NCBI RefSeq assembly: GCF_007827595.1 | Contig: NZ_VISR01000033.1 | Span: forward strand, 54,986-118,985 | Direction: 5' to 3' | Origin: Streptomyces sp. BK340 | GTDB taxonomy: Bacteria; Actinomycetota; Actinomycetes; Streptomycetales; Streptomycetaceae | DNA: 64,000 bases | In this document: in pieces, positions 8,890 to 16,731 of the stretch | How the letters are laid out: each line of letters begins with the position of its first letter | Position numbering within the stretch: the first letter of the stretch is position 1 | Translations under genes and position numbers: made by a program | The notes under the pieces: generated by a model | The model's database searches: none | Told to the model about the DNA's origin: nothing | What the model saw: the letters and a program-made list of their open reading frames with translations, nothing else

Positions 8890-9237
8890 GACAGGCCGGC
8901 CGGCGCCTGGTCACGGTGGCGGGCGGACTTCATCCAGGCGGGCAGCCGGGCGAACATCGCCATGGTCGGGGATGCGTGACGCTCGCGCAGCCGGGCACCC
9001 GCCTAGGCTGCGAGAGCGTCGACGTGCGTCTCGTCGTAGGCCCACAGGATCCGTCCCGCACAGTGCGTCCGAAGCCAGAGCGGCGTTTCTCGCGAACGTC
9101 ACGGACCTCAGGATCTGCGCTCATCGACAGGATCCCAAAAAAAATCCGGACCGCGATGTCGAGAACCCGTGCCTGGCTCCGTCCCCGTGGTGAACGCGAC
9201 CACAATGGGTCGTACGAGCACCGAGGAGAGACACACC
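8890..9237. other. intergenic, decayed upstream part of the F420-type gene
   Basis: About 350 bp without a convincing gene. The left part probably holds degenerate sequence of the oxidoreductase N-terminus. The right part must carry the promoter of the DGPF/sigma operon. A short A-run near 9138-9144 is the only AT-rich patch. Confidence 0.4.
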
Positions 9238-9645
9238 ATGGCCAAGTACCTGCTGCTCAAGCACTACCGGGGCGCCCCGACCGCGGTCAACGACGTGCCC
9301 ATGGACCAGTGGACGCCGGACGAGATCTCGGCGCACATGCGGTACATGCAGGACTTCGCGGCCCGGCTGGAGAAGACCGGCGAGTTCGTCGATGGTCAGG
9401 CACTCGCCCCCGAGGGCACCTGGGTCCGGTACGACGGTGAGGGGCGGCCGCCGGTCACCGACGGCCCCTTCGCCGAGACCAAGGACCTCATCGCCGGCTG
9501 GATGGTGATCGACGTCGACAGCCACGAGCGCGCCGTCGAGCTGGCCGGGGAACTGTCGGCCGCCCCCGGGGCGGGCGGGAAGCCGATCCACGAGTGGCTC
9601 GAGGTACGCCCGTTCCTGGCCGCGCCCCCCACCATCACGGAGTGA
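9238..9645 (+). CDS. DGPF/YCII-domain protein, partner of ECF42 sigma factor
   Basis: This 135-residue protein begins MAKYLLLKHYRG and contains the DGPF signature in VTDGPFAETKDLIAGWMVIDVDS (residues about 73-95), followed by ERAVELAGEL. That is the YCII/DGPF fold. The ATG is preceded by GAGGAGAG. It lies 8 bp before the sigma gene, forming a two-gene operon. ECF42 sigma factors are known to be encoded next to DGPF proteins, which are thought to be part of the regulated stress response; the biochemical role is not settled. Confidence 0.9.
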   Translation: MAKYLLLKHYRGAPTAVNDVPMDQWTPDEISAHMRYMQDFAARLEKTGEFVDGQALAPEGTWVRYDGEGRPPVTDGPFAETKDLIAGWMVIDVDSHERAVELAGELSAAPGAGGKPIHEWLEVRPFLAAPPTITE

Positions 9646-9653
9646 CCTCTCCG

Positions 9654-10799
9654 ATGAACGAGGCCCTGCTCAGGAGCCTCACGCCGAGCGTGATCGGAAT
9701 CCTCGTCCGCCGCGGAGCCGACTTCGCGGCGGCCGAGGACGCCGTACAGGACGCGCTGGTCGAGGCGCTCCGCGTCTGGCCGGCCGACCCGCCGCGGGAC
9801 CCGAAGGGCTGGCTGGTCACCGCTGCCTGGCGCAAGTTCCTCGACGCGACCCGGTCGGACGCCGCCCGGCGCCGGCGTGAGGACCTCGTCGACGAGGAAC
9901 CGGCGCCAGGGCCCGCGCCCGCGGTGGACGACACGCTCCACCTCTACTTCCTGTGCGCACACCCGTCGCTGACTCCGGCGTCCGCGGTCGCGCTGACGCT
10001 GCGCGCCGTCGGCGGGCTGACCACCCGCCAGATCGCCCAGGCCTACCTGGTGCCCGAGGCGACCATGGCGCAGCGCATCAGCCGGGCCAAGCGCACCGTC
10101 TCCGGCGTCCGCTTCGACCAGCCCGGCGACGTCGCCACCGTGCTGCGCGTCCTCTACCTGGTCTTCAACGAGGGCTACTCCGGCGACGTCGACCTCGCCG
10201 CCGAGTCCATCCGGCTCACCCGGCAGCTCGCAGCCACGATCGACCACCCCGAGGTGGCCGGGCTGCTCGCCCTCATGCTGCTCCACCACGCCAGGCGCGC
10301 CGCCCGCACCGCGCCCGACGGCAGCCTGGTACCGCTGGCGGAGCAGGACCGCGGCCGGTGGGACACCCGGCAGATCGCCGAAGGCATCGGGATCCTGCAG
10401 GCCGCCCTCGCCCGCGACCGGCTGGGCGAGTACCAGGCCCAGGCCGCCATCGCCGCCCTCCACGCCGACGCGCCCGCCGCCGTGGAGACCGACTGGGTGC
10501 AGATCGTCGAGTGGTACGACGAACTCGCCCGCCTGACCGACAGCCCCGTCGTCCGGCTCAACCGTGCCGTCGCCGTCGGCGAGGCCGACGGACCGCGGGC
10601 GGGTCTGGCCGCCCTCGCGGCGCTGGACGCGTCACTGCCCCGCTACGCGGCGGTGGCGGCCTACCTCCATGAGCGCGACGGCGACCTGACGACGGCGGCA
10701 CGCCTGTACGTCGAGGCGGCCCGGAGGGCCCCCAACCTCGCCGAACGCGACCACCTGACGCGCCAGGCCGCCCGGCTCAACTCCCACCGGTCACACTGA
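9654..10799 (+). CDS. ECF42-type RNA polymerase sigma factor with C-terminal extension
   Basis: The 381-residue product has sigma region 2 (residues about 10-75: ADFAAAEDAVQDALVEALRVWP, then WLVTAAWRKFLDATR) and region 4 (LTTRQIAQAYLVPEATMAQRISRAKR, about 120-150). A helical extension of about 220 residues follows (VLRVLYLVFNEGYSG, LARDRLGEYQAQAAIAALHA) that resembles TPR repeats. Long extension plus DGPF neighbour matches ECF group 42, where the C-terminal part is needed for activity and no classical anti-sigma factor is known. No anti-sigma gene is seen here either. Start at 9654 gives the shortest leader before region 2. Confidence 0.92.
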   Translation: MNEALLRSLTPSVIGILVRRGADFAAAEDAVQDALVEALRVWPADPPRDPKGWLVTAAWRKFLDATRSDAARRRREDLVDEEPAPGPAPAVDDTLHLYFLCAHPSLTPASAVALTLRAVGGLTTRQIAQAYLVPEATMAQRISRAKRTVSGVRFDQPGDVATVLRVLYLVFNEGYSGDVDLAAESIRLTRQLAATIDHPEVAGLLALMLLHHARRAARTAPDGSLVPLAEQDRGRWDTRQIAEGIGILQAALARDRLGEYQAQAAIAALHADAPAAVETDWVQIVEWYDELARLTDSPVVRLNRAVAVGEADGPRAGLAALAALDASLPRYAAVAAYLHERDGDLTTAARLYVEAARRAPNLAERDHLTRQAARLNSHRSH

Positions 10800-10901
10800 C
10801 AGCCGGTGCCGGGACTCACACAGCGCTGGGCCGCGGCCTGCCCCCTGGCCAGACCGGTCGCCCCACATGAGTGCGCCCCGTCCAGCAAGAGCCGGACACG
10901 G

Positions 10902-11474
10902 TCAGAAGCCGGGCGCGGAGCCGACGAAGAACCACAGGGCGGCTGTGTACCACAGCAGTGCGATGGCCGTGACCAAGGCGCCGCCGGCGGCCGGAAGTGC
11001 CCAACCGGGCAGTCGGCGGCTGCGCACCACCAGCACCTTGGCGACGAACATCCCGTACAGGAGGCAGCCCGCGATGGAGTGCACCGCCACACGGCTGCTC
11101 GTGAAGTCAACTCCGTAGGCGGTGATGCACTGGTAGGCAACGGGCAGCGACAGCAGAAAGGCAAGAAGGCCGATGAGCCGGTGTGTGGGCTGCACCCGGT
11201 GCGGCGCGGCGCCCGCTCCCGGTAGGCGCCGGTACATCCACAGCCCGAGCAGCAGTTGGACGACCGCGAGTGCCATCAGAGCACAGCCCAGGCGCGACTT
11301 GAGATCGATGACGCCGCGGCCGTGCTGCCCGAACAGGCCCTTGGTGTAGTCGGGTGTGTGCGTGCGGCCGAACGCATACACCCCCACCGTGACCGCGACC
11401 GGCAGCAAAGCAAGCAAAAAGCCCCCCACCGTTCGTGCGGGGCGCCGCTTCTGCGCGCCCGTGTGCCCGGTCAT
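10902..11474 (-). CDS. integral membrane protein, DUF6529-like
   Basis: The 190-residue protein has five hydrophobic segments (about residues 15-35, 55-75, 88-110, 122-140, 155-180). Conserved-looking His residues occur in HRLIG and VAVHSIAGC, a pattern like heme-binding cytochrome b561/ferric-reductase membrane proteins. I recall this as Streptomyces DUF6529. A heme role is inference only. The start MTGHTGAQKRR at 11474 precedes the first membrane segment; the longer frame is basic filler. Confidence 0.75.
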   Translation of the reverse strand: MTGHTGAQKRRPARTVGGFLLALLPVAVTVGVYAFGRTHTPDYTKGLFGQHGRGVIDLKSRLGCALMALAVVQLLLGLWMYRRLPGAGAAPHRVQPTHRLIGLLAFLLSLPVAYQCITAYGVDFTSSRVAVHSIAGCLLYGMFVAKVLVVRSRRLPGWALPAAGGALVTAIALLWYTAALWFFVGSAPGF

Positions 11475-11654
11475 CAGTCCCCAATCGCATGGTGTCGGAC
11501 GGCGCATCCGTGTAACCGCGGGAAACGACCCCGGCGGACCTCTTCTCCCAGTTGGGCCCGGGTCCTCGGGGCCTGTCCACTCCAATTGCTCTGCCCGGGC
11601 AGTCGCTGCTCCATCGGAGAGATCCGCGTTCGGGTCAGTACACGCGAAAGGGGG

Positions 11655-11936
11655 TCAGCGTCGCCCCCCGAACTCCCAGGCGTGGACCTCTATGGCCGCG
11701 TACCGGTCCGCGGCCAAGGCGGCACGCGCCGTCTCCGGGTCCGGGGACCGGACCAGCGCCGCCGTACCCAGCCAGACGGTGGCGTCGTCGGACAGCAGCG
11801 GCCCGAACGCGATCAGGTCGTCCCGGTCGGGCGGCACGGCGAGGTCAACGGCCTGCTCCGGACCGAGACCGAGCACCAGGTACCGATTGCCACCGGTCCG
11901 GCCGCCGGGGAAATCCCACATGGTGCGGCCCAGCAT
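11655..11936 (-). CDS. YciI-like protein
   Basis: A 93-residue protein with an alpha/beta dimeric ferredoxin-like pattern: YLVLGLGPEQAVDLAVPPDR, then IAFGPLLSDDATVWLGTAALVRS and AADRYAAIEVHAWEFG. It sits 6 bp downstream of a second YciI-like gene and is surely cotranscribed with it. YciI-family proteins often have a His-Asp dyad, which is not obvious here. Function unknown. Confidence 0.7.
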   Translation of the reverse strand: MLGRTMWDFPGGRTGGNRYLVLGLGPEQAVDLAVPPDRDDLIAFGPLLSDDATVWLGTAALVRSPDPETARAALAADRYAAIEVHAWEFGGRR

Positions 11937-11942
11937 GTTGCG

Positions 11943-12203
11943 TCAGCGTCGCAGGAGCACGTCCCGGTACGCGCCCGCCTGGTAGTTGGGCTCGTCGAAG
12001 GCGAACGCGCGGGCAGCGGCGGGATCGGGCAGGTCGATGATGTGCACGCTACCGGTGGGCGTCTCGCCGTCGTCGGCGAAGGTCGGGCCGCGAGCGATCA
12101 CCTCCGTCGCGTACCGGTCCATGTAGGACCAGTGCTCCTCCAGCAACTCCTCGCGCAACGCCCCGGAACCGACCCGATCACGGTGGTAGCAGAAGAACTC
12201 CAT
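11943..12203 (-). CDS. YciI family protein
   Basis: The 86-residue product begins MEFFCYHRDRVGSG. It carries the typical HWSYMDRYATEVIARGPTF segment, TGSVHIIDLPDPAAARAFAFDEPNY and a short basic end, matching YciI/YCII proteins; His and Asp in 'EEHWSYMDRY' fit the proposed active site. Start 12203 was preferred over an upstream GTG-type extension because the fold begins there. It is the first gene of the two-gene YciI pair. Confidence 0.8.
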   Translation of the reverse strand: MEFFCYHRDRVGSGALREELLEEHWSYMDRYATEVIARGPTFADDGETPTGSVHIIDLPDPAAARAFAFDEPNYQAGAYRDVLLRR

Positions 12204-12389
12204 GACCACAGACCCTTCCCCAACCCAGGGCAGCATCTCAACCGGCTTGCGGCCACCTGGTCACCGGTCACGCCGTCCCGGCACGGGACACCACTCCCCG
12301 GTTCGACCCGGCCTGCCCCTCGTCCCATGGGATAGTCGTGCGGGAGCCGGGGCTCGACCCTGAGTGTCGCGAAGCTGCGGAGGCTGACC

Positions 12390-13412
12390 ATGCATTCCTT
12401 GACCTTTGTCATCGGTACGGGTCGCAGCGGCTCGACCGCGCTGTCACGCATCCTCAACAGCCACCCGGACGTACTGAGCCTCAACGAGTTCATGGCCTCT
12501 GTGGGCGATGCCGCCTTCCCCGAAGGGAGGCTGACCGGTGAGGAGTTCTGGCAGTCGCTCTGCCGGCCCGCCCCGCACTTCGACCGGATGATCCGTAGCG
12601 GGCTGCCGCTCCCCGAATTCCTCTACACGCGCCGCCCCGGGAAGTACGCGGCGGAGACCACCGGTATTCCCGCGCTCTCACTCATGGTGTTGCCGCACCT
12701 CACCGAAGATCCGGACGGGCTCCTCGACGAGCTCGACGCAGCTGTGGTCCAGTGGCCCGAGGGTACCGCCGCCGAACATCATCGCGCTCTGTTCGGCCTG
12801 CTCTGCGCACGGTTCGGACGAACCGCCGTGGTGGAGCGCTCCGGTTACTCGACGGGCTGGGCAGCGGGGCTACGGGCCACGTTCCCGGACGCGAGGTTCG
12901 TGCACATGTTCAGAGACGGACCGGATTGCGCCCTGTCCATGAGCCGTCATCCCGGATTCCGCACGATCTCCCTGCTCCGCGAGATCAAGACACGAGCAGG
13001 CGTCGGGAGTCTCGCCGACCTGAGGGACGAGGACGTGCGCGCGCTGCCAGCGGACCTGTCGCCGCTGCTCAGCGAGCGCTTCGATCCTGCTCTCGTACGC
13101 GACCGGGACATCCCCCTGCGGACGTTCGGCACCCTGTGGTCCGAACTCGTCGTCGAGGGAACGGAGTTCCTCAGCCGCCTCCCTGCCGACCAGCGCACCA
13201 CACTTGCCTACGAGGACCTCCTCGACAACCCCGCCGCAGAGCTGACCCGACTGGCCGGGTTCGTCGGTGTCGACCCCCTCCCGCAGTGGCTGCTCACCGG
13301 ATCCGAACTCCTCGACCACAGCCGACGCGGCTCCGCCCGCAGACTGCCGGCCGCTGAACTCGACGAACTCAGGGAGGGCTGCGCTCCGGGGACCCGCGTT
13401 CTGGCGGGGTGA
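12390..13412 (+). CDS. PAPS-dependent sulfotransferase family protein
   Basis: This 340-residue protein has the 5'-phosphosulfate binding loop FVIGTGRSGSTALSRIL at residues 7-23, followed by HPDVLSLNEF. A later FVHMFRDGPDCALSM matches the 3'-phosphate binding region, and YEDLLDNPAAELTRLAGFVGV is the typical sulfotransferase C-terminal motif. GGAGG lies about 7 bp upstream of the ATG. These enzymes move sulfate from PAPS to small molecules, sugars or peptides; the substrate is not readable here. The following HAD gene starts 33 bp later. Confidence 0.88.
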   Translation: MHSLTFVIGTGRSGSTALSRILNSHPDVLSLNEFMASVGDAAFPEGRLTGEEFWQSLCRPAPHFDRMIRSGLPLPEFLYTRRPGKYAAETTGIPALSLMVLPHLTEDPDGLLDELDAAVVQWPEGTAAEHHRALFGLLCARFGRTAVVERSGYSTGWAAGLRATFPDARFVHMFRDGPDCALSMSRHPGFRTISLLREIKTRAGVGSLADLRDEDVRALPADLSPLLSERFDPALVRDRDIPLRTFGTLWSELVVEGTEFLSRLPADQRTTLAYEDLLDNPAAELTRLAGFVGVDPLPQWLLTGSELLDHSRRGSARRLPAAELDELREGCAPGTRVLAG

Positions 13413-13445
13413 CCGAGCCGGTGACCCACCTGGCATGATCAACGG

Positions 13446-14114
13446 GTGATCACCGAACCCGTGCAGCCCAGCCCCCCGAAGTACGTCCTGTTCGATGTCG
13501 ACGGCACGTTGATCGACGCGGTGAGCAACCAGCGCCGGGTGTGGGCAACTTGGGCGGGACGGTACGGGCTGGATGCGGACGAGGTCTACCGGGTGGCCCT
13601 GCGTACACGGCCGTTGGAGACGTTCGCCCAGGTCGCTGCGGACCAGGATCCGTACGAGTGCCTGGCCGCACTCCACGAGCTGGAGGACGAGGACGTCCGC
13701 TCCGGCGTCTACACGGCGTTCGACGGCGCGTCGGAGCTGCTGCACGGCCTGCCACCGGGGTCCTGGGCGCTGGTGACCTCGAACTACGAGCACCGCGTGC
13801 GCGGCCGTTTCCTGCGGACGGGCCTGCCGCTGCCGGGCCTGATCGTGGACGCGGCCGCTGTCGAGGAGGGCAAGCCCTCTCCGGTGCCGTACCTGCGTGC
13901 CGCAGAGCAGCTCGGCGCCGAGCCGGGAGACTGCCTGGTCATCGAGGACGCCCCGTCCGGCGTGCGGTCCGGGCTGTGCGCCGGGATGACGGTGTGGGAC
14001 GTGAACGCAGCAACCGCGGTGGAAGGCGTGCACCGCCACTTCGTCAGTCTGAGCGAGGCAGCCCCGCACATCCTTGCCTTCGTGTCCGGCGCGCAGGGGA
14101 ATGCCGCAGCCTGA
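13446..14114 (+). CDS. HAD-superfamily hydrolase (subfamily IA phosphatase)
   Basis: The 222-residue protein shows motif I LFDVDGTLIDA (about 14-24), motif II LVTSNYEHRVRG, the Lys motif EEGKPSPVPYLRAAEQLG and motif IV CLVIEDAPSGVRSGLCAG. This is a full phosphoglycolate/sugar-phosphatase-type HAD enzyme with a helical cap. The start is GTG. Cotranscription with the sulfotransferase 33 bp upstream is likely. The physiological substrate is unknown. Confidence 0.9.
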   Translation: MITEPVQPSPPKYVLFDVDGTLIDAVSNQRRVWATWAGRYGLDADEVYRVALRTRPLETFAQVAADQDPYECLAALHELEDEDVRSGVYTAFDGASELLHGLPPGSWALVTSNYEHRVRGRFLRTGLPLPGLIVDAAAVEEGKPSPVPYLRAAEQLGAEPGDCLVIEDAPSGVRSGLCAGMTVWDVNAATAVEGVHRHFVSLSEAAPHILAFVSGAQGNAAA

Positions 14115-14138
14115 GTCCGTCCGTCGATACCGAGCAGA

Positions 14139-14308
14139 TCACGCCACGGGTGTGCCCACGGGGCCGCCCGTGGACTCCCGCACCACAAGGCGTGGCAGCA
14201 GCACCCCGGACTCGTGTCCTCACCGGCGAGGCGGCGCGCCAACAGGTTCACCGCCCGGCGTCCCTGTTCGGCCATGGGGGAGTGGACGCTGGTCAGCGGC
14301 ACAGTGAG
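14139..14308 (-). pseudogene. C-terminal remnant of a LacI-family regulator
   Basis: Reading the minus strand gives PLTSVHSPMAEQGRRAVNL then LLARRLAGEDTSPG. After a one-base frame change it continues VLLPRLVVRESTGGPVGTP and a stop at 14139. This is the characteristic end of LacI/GalR transcription factors. No HTH or sugar-binding core is present upstream, so only about 55 codons survive, with an internal frameshift. It shows that a carbohydrate regulator once stood here. Confidence 0.75.
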
Positions 14309-14356
14309 TGGGCCTCTCGTTCGGCTGCCTCCTGACCCTGGGGATGCTGCGGGTCG

Positions 14357-15484
14357 TCAAGGGTTCGGCTGGTGCGACGTCGCGGGTGCAGGGTCGGGGC
14401 GGGAGTGTTCCGCCAGGCTCAGCAGAAGGTGAGCCGACTCCAGGTGGTAGAAGGCGGAATGCGCTCCCACCGGGTTGAGCCGAGTGCTGCGGTAGCGCCA
14501 GCTCGCGTCGACGTTCACGAAAGTGTGGTCCAGGGACTCACGCGGATAGGGGGTGTCGGCCCGCAGCAGTCTGGTCGACCACACGTCGTTGGGGGCCAGC
14601 CCGGCCGGCGGAGTGGACGACAGCAGCATTCCCGAGTGCCCGATGCCGGAGACCTTCTCGCCGAGCAGGTGCCAGAAACCGGTGGCTCGGTCGTACCGGG
14701 AATGGGTGAACACCAGCGGCCCGCCTACCGGCGATTCATGGCCGAGGGGTCCCGGCCGCAGGCGGTGGAAGGTGTTGTCGAACGCGGTGCGCGGGGCCGC
14801 CATCTGAAACACCGTCAGTGAGTCCACGGTGAACGGCAGCGAGGGATGTGTGGTGGTGCTCCAGCCGAGTGTGCCTCCCCGCCGGGCTCCCTCCTCAGCG
14901 GCCCAGGTCACCGCCTCGCACAGGAACCGTCCGCCGAAGGAGTGCCCGACCAGGTGAAGGTACTGCCCGCTCCGGGTACGCAGTGTGCCCTCCGTCGGGT
15001 CACCGCGTTCGGCGTGAAGGTATCCCAGCAGTTGGCCGAGCACGTACGGGGCGTGGCCGTTGTGGCCCGTGCTCATGGCGTGTGCCCGTTCCCGGATCAG
15101 CTCGTATCCGTTCTTGCTGAGCCGCGAGGAGGACGGCCAGCGTACGACGACCGTCCAGGGCGCGAATCCCTCGCGCAGCCGTGGGTAGAGCGCCGTACGA
15201 GCCGAACGCTGCCGTTCCATGAGGGTGACCAGCCGGTGGGCGCCCCGTACCGCGGCGGCCGGGCCGGTCTGCCAGCCGTGTACATACACGAGGATGTCGG
15301 TGGCCCATGTCGGCGGGGCCAGTCGGCGCGCCAGGTAGCGTTCCAGCCTGTCGGCCCGTACCGGTTCCCCGGTCTCGCTGTGCAGCAGCCAGCCATCGGT
15401 GTCCAGGTCGACGGTGACGATGTCGTCGGGCAGCGGGTCCGCGGGTCTGCGGAACGGGCGGCGGCGCTTCGGAGGCGGGCTCAT
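14357..15484 (-). CDS. alpha/beta hydrolase, third gene of the pseudokinase-CHAT operon
   Basis: The 375-residue protein has an oxyanion-hole HG in ILVYVHGWQTG (residues 69-70) and a nucleophile elbow LVGHSFGG with Ser182. Candidate later acids and His (SLDHTF, AHSAF) fit a lipase/esterase-like alpha/beta hydrolase. There is no signal peptide, so it should act in the cytoplasm. Its ATG overlaps the stop of the CHAT gene by 4 bp (ATGA), a sign of translational coupling. Together with the upstream CHAT and pseudokinase genes it suggests one functional unit; the substrate could be a lipid, peptide or protein. Confidence 0.8.
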   Translation of the reverse strand: MSPPPKRRRPFRRPADPLPDDIVTVDLDTDGWLLHSETGEPVRADRLERYLARRLAPPTWATDILVYVHGWQTGPAAAVRGAHRLVTLMERQRSARTALYPRLREGFAPWTVVVRWPSSSRLSKNGYELIRERAHAMSTGHNGHAPYVLGQLLGYLHAERGDPTEGTLRTRSGQYLHLVGHSFGGRFLCEAVTWAAEEGARRGGTLGWSTTTHPSLPFTVDSLTVFQMAAPRTAFDNTFHRLRPGPLGHESPVGGPLVFTHSRYDRATGFWHLLGEKVSGIGHSGMLLSSTPPAGLAPNDVWSTRLLRADTPYPRESLDHTFVNVDASWRYRSTRLNPVGAHSAFYHLESAHLLLSLAEHSRPDPAPATSHQPNP

Positions 15485-16727
15485 CGGTCGGCAGTTCCTT
15501 CCTGCGATGTGGTGATGCGGCTGTCCAGCCCGCAGACCATGCCGTAGGTCAGTCCCAGCGGGTTGCGGTAGTTCTTGGCGAACCAGCGCACGGTCGTCTG
15601 CAGGGCGTGGCCCGCGGTCATCCTTTTGTCGAGGTAACAGGTGAAGAACCGGTAGGCGAACTCGGTGCCGAACACCTGTGGCATCGCGATCTGCGGGGCC
15701 AGGACACCGAGCGCACCATGTCTGACGAAGGCGGCGGACAGGCCGGACAGACCAGTGGTCGCCGGTGAGCCCTGCTGTACGGCTTGCGGAAGCTGTTCAC
15801 CAACTCCTCGTCGATGGGCATGTCGTCGCTCAGCCGCAGCGCGTGCCAGGTGTGGCCGCCTTGTTCCTCGTAGGCGCCGTGGCAGAAGAAGTACATCAAG
15901 TCCTCGTCGAGGACCGGCCGAGCCAGTTCGGGCAGCAGGTCGTGGCTGAAGCGGCGCTCCGTGAGCTTCAGGCGGTTCCTGAGAAGTCCGAGCACGTCCT
16001 CTGCGAGCGGCACGTTCTTCAGATCGTCGTCCAGGTTCGCGCTGCCCACGGCGTGACCGCGGTTGGCCACCCACCAGAAGTCGGGGTGCGCTCCCGCGGT
16101 CGCCTCGATCTGGTGTCGGTAGCCGAGGAACAGCCGGAACGGGTCGTCGGTCAGCCGGCCGTCCGCCAGAAGTGATTCGGATCCGACGGCCAGCATGGGC
16201 CAGGGCACGCCCACATCGGGGGAGTCGAACCGGATGCGCAGGTTCTGATACTTGAGGGCCTGGAGCAGGTGGCTGCGAAAGCGCGGCAGCCCGCCGTCCT
16301 CGTCCTCGCCGGCGAGCAGTTCCGTCAGTAGGTAGCCCCCTTCACGGACCAGATCGGTGACCTGCGCCAGCACCTCGGACTTGGGGCGGCCGCTGAGGTC
16401 GGCGTGTCGCTTGTACGGGTCTTTCTCGCGCGGACGGTTCGTCTCGGACATCGGCGTGAACTGGACGAATCTCTGCCAGCGGGATATGAGCCGGGCCGAG
16501 AGCTTGTCGAGCCGGTCTGCGTCGATGGTCAGCAGTGCGTGGTGGGATCCACCGCGGGGTTGTGGCATCAGCCCGGTCTCGCTCCACATGGAGATCTGAA
16601 GGCTGTCCCTGGGGGCTTTTCGCAGTGTCACGGTCAGTTCTCGGGGAGCGCACGCGGGTGGCGCCGGGAGCAGTCGGTAGCTGCGGCTCGGGTCCTGGTC
16701 GGCGACCAGATCGATCGGGTGGTCCAA
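15481..16727 (-). pseudogene. CHAT-domain protein, frame broken at the catalytic Cys region
   Basis: The first 325 or so codons read well: an N-terminal domain, then a CHAT (caspase-like) core with VGVPWPMLAV and the catalytic His in LMYFFCHGAYE (His283). After HRRPLV near 15750 the usual 'LNAC-E-S' strand with the nucleophile Cys is absent and the frame is lost. The remaining C-terminal CHAT part (GLSGLSAAFVRHGALGVLA, then FFTCYLDKRMTAGHALQTTV) continues in another frame to the stop at 15481. The start is TTG with GGAGAG 9 bp upstream, 4 bp after the pseudokinase stop. An out-of-frame deletion removing the active site is the simplest reading; sequencing error cannot replace the missing Cys segment. 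Confidence 0.75.
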
Positions 16728-16731
16728 GGGG

